Assembly: GCA_023251625.1 (NCBI GenBank)
Contig: JAHEYK010000009.1
Location: 1-46,039 of the forward strand
Length of the DNA: 46,039 nt
Reading direction: 5' to 3'
Source of the DNA: Bacteroidota bacterium
GTDB lineage: Bacteria > Bacteroidota > Bacteroidia > Palsa-948
Positions 16,681 to 23,368 of this stretch are shown in pieces. The notes under the pieces are model-generated. The model was given only the letters and a program-made list of their open reading frames with translations. It ran no database searches and was not told the origin of the DNA. A program made the translations under genes and the position numbers. The stretch's first letter is position 1. Every line of letters starts with the position of its first letter.

Positions 16681-17283
16681 ATGGGTATGAAGGACATTGT
16701 GCTTACATTTGATACAGCCATGACGGAGCGCCAGAACCAATCCATACAGGAGACGGTGAAGAAGGAAAGCCCGCGTTTGCTGGATTTCATCCGTAAACGC
16801 ATTCCTGATACCAATGATGCCGAAGATATTCTGCAGGATGTCTTCTATCAGCTCATTGAAAATTATCGCCTCATGAAGCCCATTGAAGAAATGACCGCAT
16901 GGCTTTTCACCGTTGCACGGAATAAGATCACCGATCGTTTTAGAAAAAAGAAACCTGAATCGCTCGAAAAGCAATTATTATATAACGGAGAAGAAGAAGG
17001 AGAAATGCTGAATCTTGCCGATATTCTTCCGGGGCAAAACGACTCGCCCGAGACAAAGATGCTGCGTTCTGCTGTGATGGAAGAACTGGAAGAGGCTTTG
17101 GGCGAATTGCCCCAGGAACAGCGTGAAGTGTTCATGCTTCATGAAATAGACGGAAAAAGCTTCAAGGAAATTTCGGAGACGACAGGCGCCAGTGTGAATA
17201 CACTTTTGTCGAGGAAAAGATATGCTGTATTGTTTCTGAGAGAACGATTAAAAGAATTATACAACGAACTATTAACTAATTAA
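16681..17283 (+). CDS. ECF-type RNA polymerase sigma factor
   Basis: 200 residues. Region 2 is seen in DFIRKRIPDTNDAEDILQD (core binding) and MTAWLFTVARNKITDRFRKK (-10 recognition helix); region 4 is LPQEQREVFMLHEIDGKSFK and SETTGASVNTLLSRKRYA (helix-turn-helix for the -35). An acidic stretch separates the two. It directs RNA polymerase to a specific promoter set. No recognisable anti-sigma factor is adjacent; instead a small membrane protein starts 65 bp downstream, a pairing that suggests control through that protein, though nothing in the sequence proves it. ATG 16681 is used; MGMKD offers a second Met two codons later. Confidence 0.9.
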   Translation: MGMKDIVLTFDTAMTERQNQSIQETVKKESPRLLDFIRKRIPDTNDAEDILQDVFYQLIENYRLMKPIEEMTAWLFTVARNKITDRFRKKKPESLEKQLLYNGEEEGEMLNLADILPGQNDSPETKMLRSAVMEELEEALGELPQEQREVFMLHEIDGKSFKEISETTGASVNTLLSRKRYAVLFLRERLKELYNELLTN

Positions 17284-17297
17284 TCGCCTCACCCCTG

Positions 17298-17318
17298 CCC
17301 CTCTCCTCAGGAGAGGGG
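17298..17318. repeat. Perfect palindrome CCCCTCTCCT-C-AGGAGAGGGG after the sigma-factor gene
   Basis: Ten-base arms with a one-base centre, 15 bp after the sigma-factor stop. There is no T tract, so a dispersed palindromic repeat is as likely as a terminator. It would hinder read-through into the small membrane-protein gene if it terminates. Confidence 0.7.
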
Positions 17319-17348
17319 TTCTGGAAGAGGCATAAAAACTAAAACAAC

Positions 17349-17720
17349 ATGAGAAATCATTGGATCAAAAGAGGAATAGGGATTGGCATCGCAGCCGTTG
17401 CGGGCGCCTTCCTGCTGGGATATGTGGTCATGCATTTATGGAACTGGCTCATACCGGCAATTTTTACAGGAGCTGCAGTAATTAATTACTGGCAGGCTTT
17501 CGGCATACTGATTCTGTCAAAGATCCTTTTCGGAGGGTTCAGAGGCAGGCATGGATGCGCCTGCCTGCCGGACAGGCATGGATGCGGGCACCGCGGAGGT
17601 CACTGGCGCGGACGCTGGTGGAAAGAAAAATGGGAAGGCATGAGCGAAGAAGAAAAGGAAAAATTCCGCAAGCGCTGCGGAGACTGGTGTGAGCCGGAGG
17701 CGAAGCCAAAAGCGGAATAG
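17349..17720 (+). CDS. Small membrane protein with His/Gly/Arg-rich and charged C-terminus, downstream of ECF sigma factor
   Basis: 123 residues. Two hydrophobic segments (about 9-30 and 33-61) are followed by a His/Arg/Gly/Cys-rich stretch and a charged tail (EKWEGMSEEEKEKFRKRCGDW). The RHGC/HRGGHW region could bind metal, and the tail resembles those of small membrane proteins often encoded beside Bacteroidota ECF sigma factors; function unknown. The codons for residues ~66-80 contain a 27-bp duplication (14-bp direct repeats at 17546-17559 and 17573-17586) around a small palindrome, adding nine residues in frame. It could act as a membrane partner of the sigma factor, but no ZAS-type anti-sigma motif is visible. 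Confidence 0.7.
   Translation: MRNHWIKRGIGIGIAAVAGAFLLGYVVMHLWNWLIPAIFTGAAVINYWQAFGILILSKILFGGFRGRHGCACLPDRHGCGHRGGHWRGRWWKEKWEGMSEEEKEKFRKRCGDWCEPEAKPKAE
17546..17586. repeat. Direct repeat with palindromic core inside the small membrane-protein gene
   Basis: CAGGCATGGATGCG occurs at 17546-17559 and 17573-17586, separated by CCTGCCTGCCGGA. The right side forms TGCCTG-CCGGA-CAGGCA. The period of 27 bp adds nine residues in frame. Confidence 0.8.
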
Positions 17721-17727
17721 AAAGCGA

Positions 17728-17822
17728 AAGTCTCAAGTCACAAGCCCCAAGTCCAAAATTCCAAGGATAGTACCTTGGTAGTTTCTTTGGACTTGGGGCT
17801 TGATACTTTGGGCTTGGGACTT
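17728..17822. repeat. Inverted heptad element between the sigma-factor locus and ndk
   Basis: Left arm: AAGTCTC, AAGTCAC, AAGCCCC, AAGTCCA, AAATTCC (17728-17762). Right arm on the minus strand: AAGTCCC, AAGCCCA, AAGTATC, AAGCCCC, AAGTCCA (17822-17788), with AAGAAAC beyond. A CCAAGG/CCTTGG hairpin (17761-17778) sits between the arms, and CAAGCCCCAAGTCCAAA pairs perfectly with its counterpart. It fills most of the 171-bp spacer. Confidence 0.85.
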
Positions 17823-17845
17823 TTGCTTCAAGTCGATCATTTCCA

Positions 17846-17853
17846 CATATTTG
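17846..17853 (+). promoter_or_regulatory. Possible ndk promoter (TTTG, 20 bp, CATATTTG)
   Basis: CATATTTG has one mismatch to TAnnTTTG and lies 20 bp after a TTTG at 17822-17825, a spacing close to that of Bacteroidota promoters. The TTTG is at the edge of the heptad inverted repeat (17728-17822). Confidence 0.35.
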
Positions 17854-17891
17854 CTATTTTCGCCTCTCATTTAAAACCCTAAAAACTATTT

Positions 17892-18308
17892 ATGAACCGT
17901 ACTTTCACCATGATCAAGCCCGACGCAGTGGCAAATAAAAATACAGGAGCTATCCTGGATGCTATCATTAAAGGAGGGTTTAGGATCATCGCGATGAAGA
18001 TGCTGCACCTCACCCCCGAAAAAGCTGGAGCATTTTATGAAGTGCACAAAGCAAGGCCTTTCTATGGCGAACTTGTAAAATACATGAGTTCAGGCCCTAT
18101 TGTAGCTGCCATTCTGGAGAAAGATAATGCTATTGAAGATTTCAGAAAACTGATAGGAGCAACAGATCCGACAAAAGCAGCTCCCGGCACCATTCGTGCC
18201 ATGTTCGCCAAATCTATTGATGCAAATGCCATCCATGGCTCTGACAGTGATGAGAACGCTAAGATAGAGGGAGACTTCTACTTTTCTATGATGGAGAGGA
18301 TTGGGTAA
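17892..18308 (+). CDS. ndk: Nucleoside-diphosphate kinase
   Basis: 138 residues, the usual size. The enzyme moves the gamma-phosphate of ATP to NDPs through a phosphohistidine. Motifs: [16 protein letters not shown] at the start, [18 protein letters not shown] (substrate loop), [13 protein letters not shown], and the active-site His in [13 protein letters not shown] possible -7 (CATATTTG, 17846-17853) lies upstream, just beyond the heptad inverted repeat. A palindromic repeat (18315-18360) and a bidirectional terminator (18380-18402) follow. Confidence 0.97.
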   Translation: MNRTFTMIKPDAVANKNTGAILDAIIKGGFRIIAMKMLHLTPEKAGAFYEVHKARPFYGELVKYMSSGPIVAAILEKDNAIEDFRKLIGATDPTKAAPGTIRAMFAKSIDANAIHGSDSDENAKIEGDFYFSMMERIG

Positions 18309-18314
18309 TTACAA

Positions 18315-18360
18315 TGCTGTCAGGTGTTACCACCACAAGTGTTCGAAAGACCTGACGGCA
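18315..18360. repeat. Palindromic repeat (TGCTGTCAGGT / ACCTGACGGCA) after ndk
   Basis: Eleven-base arms with one G-T mismatch, 24-bp loop. No T tract follows; the real terminator is 20 bp further on. CAGGT/ACCTG-type hairpins like this are common dispersed repeats in Bacteroidota genomes, from memory. Confidence 0.6.
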
Positions 18361-18379
18361 CGATAATATGCACAAAAAA

Positions 18380-18402
18380 AAAGGGGGACCATGTCCCCCT
18401 TT
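18380..18402. terminator. Strong bidirectional intrinsic terminator
   Basis: Perfect 9-bp stem AAAGGGGGA / TCCCCCTTT with loop CCATG between the convergent ndk and ABC transporter genes. On the minus strand a run of T follows the stem directly, making it a textbook terminator for the transporter gene; on the plus strand the T run is short. Confidence 0.85.
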
Positions 18403-18422
18403 CTAATTTCAATAAACGAAGT

Positions 18423-21400
18423 TTAATCTTGCTTTTTACCTCCGGTAAGTTTGGAGAACAGGTTCTCCGCCCCATCGATCAATTTTTTGAGCAAGTCGAA
18501 GTAAAGAGCGATGATCAATGTAAGCGTCATGAACCAGATCACGCACATGTTCACCCAATAGGTGTCAAAATATTTTCCGAAGATGGCCTTCCGGGGAGCA
18601 TAAAAATGTGCGCGCAGGAATGTGTTCGGATCCGGGTCAAGGAATATCTGATCGGTGCGCTGTATCACTTCTCCATCACTTTCCAGAATTTTACTTTCAA
18701 GCGAGTTTGAATTTTTTACCAGGTTATCCAGGCTTTCGTTCTCATATTCATATTTCATTTGCAGGAACTGATCACCTCCTAAACTTTTTTGAAGCTTAGT
18801 AGTAAGCGCATCTTTTGCTTCGCTGGTAACATTATAGCTTTTCATGTACAGCTGCTGCACGGCATTCAGATAATCAGTGGCTTGCGCCCCTACCTCGTCA
18901 CTGAAACTTCCCAGGTTCAATTTGTCAACCACCGCACATTTATACTTCTTTGTCACATTCATTTCCTTCAATATCTCTGACTTAACCAGTGCAAGATCGT
19001 TGCTCACATCTTCTTTACTTTTAGGCTCCTTATAATTAGCGAGCGATTTATCGATCTTCTCTTTCAGTTTAGTGATCACAAAATCTTTGCGGAAAGAAGC
19101 GATAGACATCTTCTTGTCGAAGGAATAGAATTGCTTTTCAAAATTATTGGCCTTGAACTGGTTCACCGCTAGCGCTTCAAATGCCCAGCGGGAGGTCATC
19201 ATTTCGCCTGAGAAAGGAACATTTTTCTGGCTGGTGAGAAGCGGGTTCAGCTTATCAAACTTCACAATTACACCACTGAGAAGTAGCTGCGGGATGAGCA
19301 GGATAGGTATCAGAATGTATACCGTGATCGCAGAATTAAAGCTTGCTGAAATATTAAGTCCCAGAATATTGGCGCAACAAGCAGTAGTGAACAGCACAAA
19401 CCAGTAATCAAAATACATTCCTTTGATACTGAGAAGCGAATTACCCACTCCGATGAACATTGCCATTTGTATAGCCGAAATAACAAAAAGTATGGTCACT
19501 TTCGAGAACAGATAGCTGATGCGGCTGAGGTTCAGGAATTTTTCCCTTTTCAGGATCTTCCTGTCCTTAATAATCTCTTCTGCACTCACCATCATGCCAA
19601 TAAAGAGAGATACTACAACAGACATGAAGAGGTATGCCACCAGGTTCTCATTCTGAAAGAAAATATATCCTGTCTTGTTGGAAATATCGGTAGTATAGAA
19701 ACGAACCATGAAAGCAAGGATGAAACCAAGCAAGGGTGCTTCCAGAAAATTAATGGACATGTACTGTGTATTCGCCAGTTTTGACAACACATCCCGCGTT
19801 ACAAACACCTTGAACTGCTTGAACTTATTCGGGATACTGAGCGTGCTCATCGCTGAAGCGCTCTGCTCCTGAGGTTTTTCAAGCGTCTTCTCTATCTGAG
19901 CCACATAATGCACATTCCATTCAGAAGGAGATATTTTCCGGCTACGCGTGAGGTTTCCATACTCGTCCAGTACTTTTGATTCAATGATATTGAATATCTG
20001 TTCCGGGTTCACGTTTCCGCATTCGGCACATTCGCTCTCATCGCTCTTCACATGATTGATCAGGCGTTTGAAATAGATGATCGCATCAATTGGGTTTCCA
20101 TAATAAATAGGATAACCGCCCACATCCAGGATGATCATCTTATCGAACATCTTGTAGATATCGGATGATGGCTGGTGAATTACGACATACAGGAGCTTGC
20201 CCTTACGTGCCAACTCCTTCATCAAGTCCATAATATTTTCAGAATCGCGTGAAGAAAGTCCGGAAGTTGGCTCATCCACAAAAAGAACAGATGGTTCGCG
20301 TATCAACTCAAGTGCAATGTTCAAACGTTTACGCTGTCCGCCCGAAATTGTTTTCTCCAGCGGGCTTCCCACCTTCAAATTTCTTGCCTCGAACAATCCC
20401 AGATCAGAAAGAACCTGATTTACTCTTTCGGTGATCTCAAAATCAGTGAGGTTATCAAAACAAAGTTTTGCGTTATAGAACAAGTTCTGGAAAACGGTGA
20501 GCTCTTCGATCAAAAGGTCATCCTGAGGGATCATTCCGATGATACCTTCAGCCTTATCCCGTTCAGTATGTATGTTAATGCCGTTGATAAGAATATGGCC
20601 TTTGCTTGGCGTTTCATTGCCGTTCAGCACGTTGAGCAGTGTAGACTTTCCGGCACCGCTTCCGCCCATGATACCGATAAGCTTTCCGGATTCTTCGTAA
20701 ATATTTACATTACGTAATCCCACTTTTCCGGTAGGGAATTTATATTCTTCGATCTCCGCAACAAACGAAGTCTTGGATTTTGAAGTGTCGGCCAAAAAGC
20801 GGCTAATGATATCGCTGTAGTAGATAGGATGCACACGCGGACTGCGTATGGATGAACCTTCCGTAAGGATATTTAATTTACCCTGCGCAAGAACCTGTCC
20901 GTTGAGGTAAAGAGCATCGGTACCGAAATACTTCATTACATACATGCCTACACTCGGAATGTGAACTACTCTGATCTGGCCTTCGAGGTGCGTAGACTTT
21001 ATATGTTTTACATTAAAATTCGGCTTCGCATCTTTGTTGTCGATAACCAGCAAGAACGGGGAATCTTGAATTGCATCGGGCTGGCTCTTCACAAAATCAA
21101 CAATGCGCTTGAACTCTTCATCGCTGATGTTAAATGTTTCAGCCACGGTAGTAACAAACTCAAGTTCCTGAGGGGAAATATCGTTATTGGAATAAATGAA
21201 TTCGAGCAAACGCACGAGTACGACTACTTTCTGCTTTTGAGTAAGCTCTGTGTTGATCTGGCTGCATATTTTCAGGATCTTAACAGAACCGAGAGATGTT
21301 CTTTTTGCCGCACCTTCTTTACGTGTAGATACTTTGTGATATTCTTCGAGGTATTGATCAAAAATTTTCAGGTATTGCTCAACCATCTCCTGGTTTAGCT

Positions 21401-21509
21401 GTTGCTTCAGGAAGGACTGTACAATCAATCTTCCGGTATTGTTAATGCCATCGACCTTCGCGATGATGGCGAACATCTGCATTAGCGCTTTTAATATCCT
21501 TTCACTCAT
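18423..21509 (-). CDS. ABCG-type ABC transporter with N-terminal TerB-like and FHA-like regions
   Basis: 1028 residues. Residues 1-145 are helical and TerB-like (MFAIIAKVDGINNTGR ... SNNDISPQELEFV). Residues ~150-235 are beta-rich and end with LNGQVLAQGKLNILTEGSS, FHA-like in character. The ATPase carries Walker A GGSGAGKST (282-290), signature ISGGQRKRL (388-396), Walker B VLFVDEP (408-414) and switch H445. A CAEC pair lies near 494-497. From about 585 come ABC2-type membrane segments, a large extracytoplasmic helical domain (~765-970), and a final membrane helix near 985-1005. ATPase-then-permease order is that of ABCG half-transporters, usually exporters. It follows a secreted-protein and a lipoprotein gene with short gaps. 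Substrate unknown; the fusion of sensor-like domains is the odd feature. Confidence 0.85.
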   Translation of the reverse strand: MSERILKALMQMFAIIAKVDGINNTGRLIVQSFLKQQLNQEMVEQYLKIFDQYLEEYHKVSTRKEGAAKRTSLGSVKILKICSQINTELTQKQKVVVLVRLLEFIYSNNDISPQELEFVTTVAETFNISDEEFKRIVDFVKSQPDAIQDSPFLLVIDNKDAKPNFNVKHIKSTHLEGQIRVVHIPSVGMYVMKYFGTDALYLNGQVLAQGKLNILTEGSSIRSPRVHPIYYSDIISRFLADTSKSKTSFVAEIEEYKFPTGKVGLRNVNIYEESGKLIGIMGGSGAGKSTLLNVLNGNETPSKGHILINGINIHTERDKAEGIIGMIPQDDLLIEELTVFQNLFYNAKLCFDNLTDFEITERVNQVLSDLGLFEARNLKVGSPLEKTISGGQRKRLNIALELIREPSVLFVDEPTSGLSSRDSENIMDLMKELARKGKLLYVVIHQPSSDIYKMFDKMIILDVGGYPIYYGNPIDAIIYFKRLINHVKSDESECAECGNVNPEQIFNIIESKVLDEYGNLTRSRKISPSEWNVHYVAQIEKTLEKPQEQSASAMSTLSIPNKFKQFKVFVTRDVLSKLANTQYMSINFLEAPLLGFILAFMVRFYTTDISNKTGYIFFQNENLVAYLFMSVVVSLFIGMMVSAEEIIKDRKILKREKFLNLSRISYLFSKVTILFVISAIQMAMFIGVGNSLLSIKGMYFDYWFVLFTTACCANILGLNISASFNSAITVYILIPILLIPQLLLSGVIVKFDKLNPLLTSQKNVPFSGEMMTSRWAFEALAVNQFKANNFEKQFYSFDKKMSIASFRKDFVITKLKEKIDKSLANYKEPKSKEDVSNDLALVKSEILKEMNVTKKYKCAVVDKLNLGSFSDEVGAQATDYLNAVQQLYMKSYNVTSEAKDALTTKLQKSLGGDQFLQMKYEYENESLDNLVKNSNSLESKILESDGEVIQRTDQIFLDPDPNTFLRAHFYAPRKAIFGKYFDTYWVNMCVIWFMTLTLIIALYFDLLKKLIDGAENLFSKLTGGKKQD

Positions 21510-21550
21510 GAGTTAATTGCGAATTACTGATTAGGACTTACGTATTAAAA

Positions 21551-21961
21551 CTACTGCTTGAATCCAATAAGCACAACGGCACAACCGGACTGCGCACCTC
21601 CCAGAGTTGCTTCCAAAATAACATCCATGGTAGAGGTCACTTTGAAATCCCAGTAAGGAGAATTTTTAAAATCTTTATTTGAAAAAATAAGATTGCGGTC
21701 TTCATCAAATACAGAAAAGATCAGGTTGCCGTCCTTCAAACCTGTGCAGGCAGCGATGCGGTAAGTTCCCCCGCCAAAAAATGTAGCGTGAAACTCAGCA
21801 GTCTGATCTGCCAAGAGAAGCGCCCTGTATTGCTGCCCGTCTGAAATATAAGGCGACACAATATGCTTTGCACATACAGATGCGATGGTATCGCATTGCG
21901 CGCTGCAATTAAAAATCAAAAATGTACAGTTAAAAAGTAGGATCAGAAAAAACTTCTTCAT
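21551..21961 (-). CDS. Small secreted protein of unknown function
   Basis: 136 residues with a signal peptide of about 22 residues ending CSAQ. The mature part (about 114 residues) is beta-rich with Gly-rich FFGGGTYRIAACTG and two or more Cys (CDTIASVCAK, IAACTG, GCAVVLIG) that may form disulfides. I do not recognise the family. It lies 41 bp upstream of the TerB-like/ABCG transporter gene and 31 bp downstream of a lipoprotein gene, so the three form a likely operon. The hydrophobic part of the signal peptide has a 7-residue repeat (LLFNCTF / LIFNCSA) encoded by a degenerate 7-bp repeat at 21903-21937. Confidence 0.7.
   Translation of the reverse strand: MKKFFLILLFNCTFLIFNCSAQCDTIASVCAKHIVSPYISDGQQYRALLLADQTAEFHATFFGGGTYRIAACTGLKDGNLIFSVFDEDRNLIFSNKDFKNSPYWDFKVTSTMDVILEATLGGAQSGCAVVLIGFKQ
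21903..21937. repeat. Degenerate 7-bp repeat in a signal-peptide coding region
   Basis: On the minus strand: CTTTTTA, ACTGTAC, ATTTTTG, ATTTTTA, ATTGCAG. It encodes the FNC-x4-FNC repeat of the 136-residue secreted protein. The T-rich units could also arise from hydrophobic codon use, so this one is weaker than 10051-10085. Confidence 0.45.
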
Positions 21962-21992
21962 GGCAGTATATATTTTTAATTTTTATATTGTT

Positions 21993-22886
21993 TTATGCAA
22001 TGATCATTCCACGAATGGCAGCGATCTTATCGCCAATAGCCTGTATGTTTTCAGGAGTGATCGTAATTTCAGACTTACTGGTGATGGTTGTGACCTTGCT
22101 AACTTCATCGGTAACAGGACGCTCATATACATATTTGTATACCACCTTGTCATATTCCGACTTAAGATCGTTGAGCTTGGTTAAAAGCTCAGCATATTCT
22201 TCATTGCCTTTAAAAGCAGAGATGAGGAATATAAGATTGGTAAGTGTACTTTTCTGTTCCGCTATTCTGCGTCTTACATCATCGTTGGCTTTGGTCTTCA
22301 TGATATTGATGGCAAACTGAAGCGTTTCGATCCATCCTCCTGCCACAATAAGAGCCGCCTCTTCATTGCGCTGATTGTTTTTCAAAAAGTCGTTGCTTGC
22401 GCGATACGCTGCAGAAACAAGCACAAGGATCGAATCCTTTTTGGAAATATTTTTTTGAAAACGTTCGATCAGGGTCTTATCAAATGCATTGGAAAGCCCT
22501 AGATCGGTAGCCAGTGTGTTGGTAGCCTTAAAATACATCAGAGCATCCTGTTGCTGATCATAAAGAGTGGTGTAACCCAGATCAGCACCGTAAATACCCA
22601 GATTCAGGCATTTCTGAAACTTGGTTGAATAGGAATTTACTTTGCCGGTCTCGTTCAGGATTTTTTTATCATACGGAGCGCCGCTTTTCTGAATGAGCAT
22701 AGCCGTTTGAATAGGAGAAGGAATGATAAACACTTTTCCTTCCACTCCAATGGTCACATTGCTTGAATCAATCATCTTCTCAAGCTTTTTATCAGCTTTA
22801 TCCTGATCACCTCCGCTTCCGCAGGATGCAAGGAAAAAAGATACAGGAACGGATAAGATCAAAAGGTTAAAAAAGTGCTTCTTCAT
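21993..22886 (-). CDS. Lipoprotein of unknown function, first gene of the TerB-like/ABCG operon
   Basis: 297 residues. The signal peptide ends in the lipobox FLASC (Cys22), so the mature protein is a lipoprotein beginning CGSGGDQDKADKK. The rest is mostly helical and soluble, with conserved-looking FQKCLNLGIYGADLGYTTLYDQQ and VAGGWIETLQFAINIMKTK. I do not recognise a named family with certainty; it resembles conserved Bacteroidota lipoproteins of this size. A TACTTTTG -7 element lies at 22925-22918, so transcription of the three-gene set probably begins here. It could present or receive the substrate of the ABC transporter, which is inference from position only. Confidence 0.7.
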   Translation of the reverse strand: MKKHFFNLLILSVPVSFFLASCGSGGDQDKADKKLEKMIDSSNVTIGVEGKVFIIPSPIQTAMLIQKSGAPYDKKILNETGKVNSYSTKFQKCLNLGIYGADLGYTTLYDQQQDALMYFKATNTLATDLGLSNAFDKTLIERFQKNISKKDSILVLVSAAYRASNDFLKNNQRNEEAALIVAGGWIETLQFAINIMKTKANDDVRRRIAEQKSTLTNLIFLISAFKGNEEYAELLTKLNDLKSEYDKVVYKYVYERPVTDEVSKVTTITSKSEITITPENIQAIGDKIAAIRGMIIA

Positions 22887-22917
22887 CTGAAGGGATTTTA
22901 ATTGTATTAAAGTGCAC

Positions 22918-22925
22918 CAAAAGTA
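22918..22925 (-). promoter_or_regulatory. Bacteroidota -7 element (TACTTTTG) for the lipoprotein/ABCG operon
   Basis: TACTTTTG ends 31 bp before the lipoprotein ATG (22886), at the head of the three-gene set on the minus strand. No clear -33 box. Confidence 0.45.
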
Positions 22926-23010
22926 GTATTTTTTTACAATTTAGGCACTTCACCAAAATAAATAAAGAGTTAACAATTTAGAGGAAGTTTTACCTACAGA
23001 AAAGGCCCTT

Positions 23011-23274
23011 TTACAGCTTGTCGAACCTGCCCTTTTTCTCCACGGCTTCTTTCACTTCCAGGGCTTTGCCACGGTGTTCTTTCCCGTTCATGGCTTCAAT
23101 GGCTTTTAGAGCATCCGCTTTCTTCTCAAATTCGATAAAGCCAAATCCTTTGGACGACCAATCAGCACGGTCGTAAATGATCTTGGCAGAAAGGATCTCT
23201 CCATGCACAGCAAAGATCCCTTCGAGCTCTACTTCGTTCACATCGGGGTGAATGTTCTTGACAAAGAGTTTCAT
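23011..23274 (-). CDS. RRM-type RNA-binding protein
   Basis: 87 residues, essentially one RNA recognition motif. RNP2 is LFVKNI at the N-terminus and RNP1 is KGFGFIEF, both with the aromatic residues that stack on RNA bases. The tail is short and charged (AVEKKGRFDKL). Such single-RRM proteins are common in Bacteroidota and cyanobacteria and are often linked to cold response, though nothing here shows the regulation. The start is preceded by a TATATTTG -7 element (23307-23300) that lies in the left arm of a TAACGAAT-type inverted repeat. Confidence 0.9.
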   Translation of the reverse strand: MKLFVKNIHPDVNEVELEGIFAVHGEILSAKIIYDRADWSSKGFGFIEFEKKADALKAIEAMNGKEHRGKALEVKEAVEKKGRFDKL

Positions 23275-23295
23275 CTTCTATTGTTATTTTTTCTG

Positions 23296-23368
23296 GTTAC
23301 AAATATAACGAATCAGACGTTTGGTATTTATTTGTAACATTCGTATCAGATTCGTTATTAGTATCCTA
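23296..23368. repeat. TAACGAAT-type inverted repeat between the RRM and FucP-type transporter genes
   Basis: ATAACGAATC (23305-23314) pairs perfectly with GATTCGTTAT (23349-23358). On the minus strand the right end reads TAGGATACTAATAACGAAT, its TAG being the transporter stop. The left end holds the RRM-gene -7 element. Confidence 0.8.
23300..23307 (-). promoter_or_regulatory. Bacteroidota -7 element (TATATTTG) inside a repeat arm
   Basis: TATATTTG ends 25 bp before the RRM-gene ATG (23274). It overlaps the left arm of the TAACGAAT-type inverted repeat, so the repeat may carry the promoter. Confidence 0.45.

Noticed and set aside
21510-21550. Possible degenerate TAACGAAT-type repeat before the ABCG gene
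   Set aside because: Only fragments such as GTAATTCGC resemble the units; similarity is within what A/T-rich spacers give by chance.
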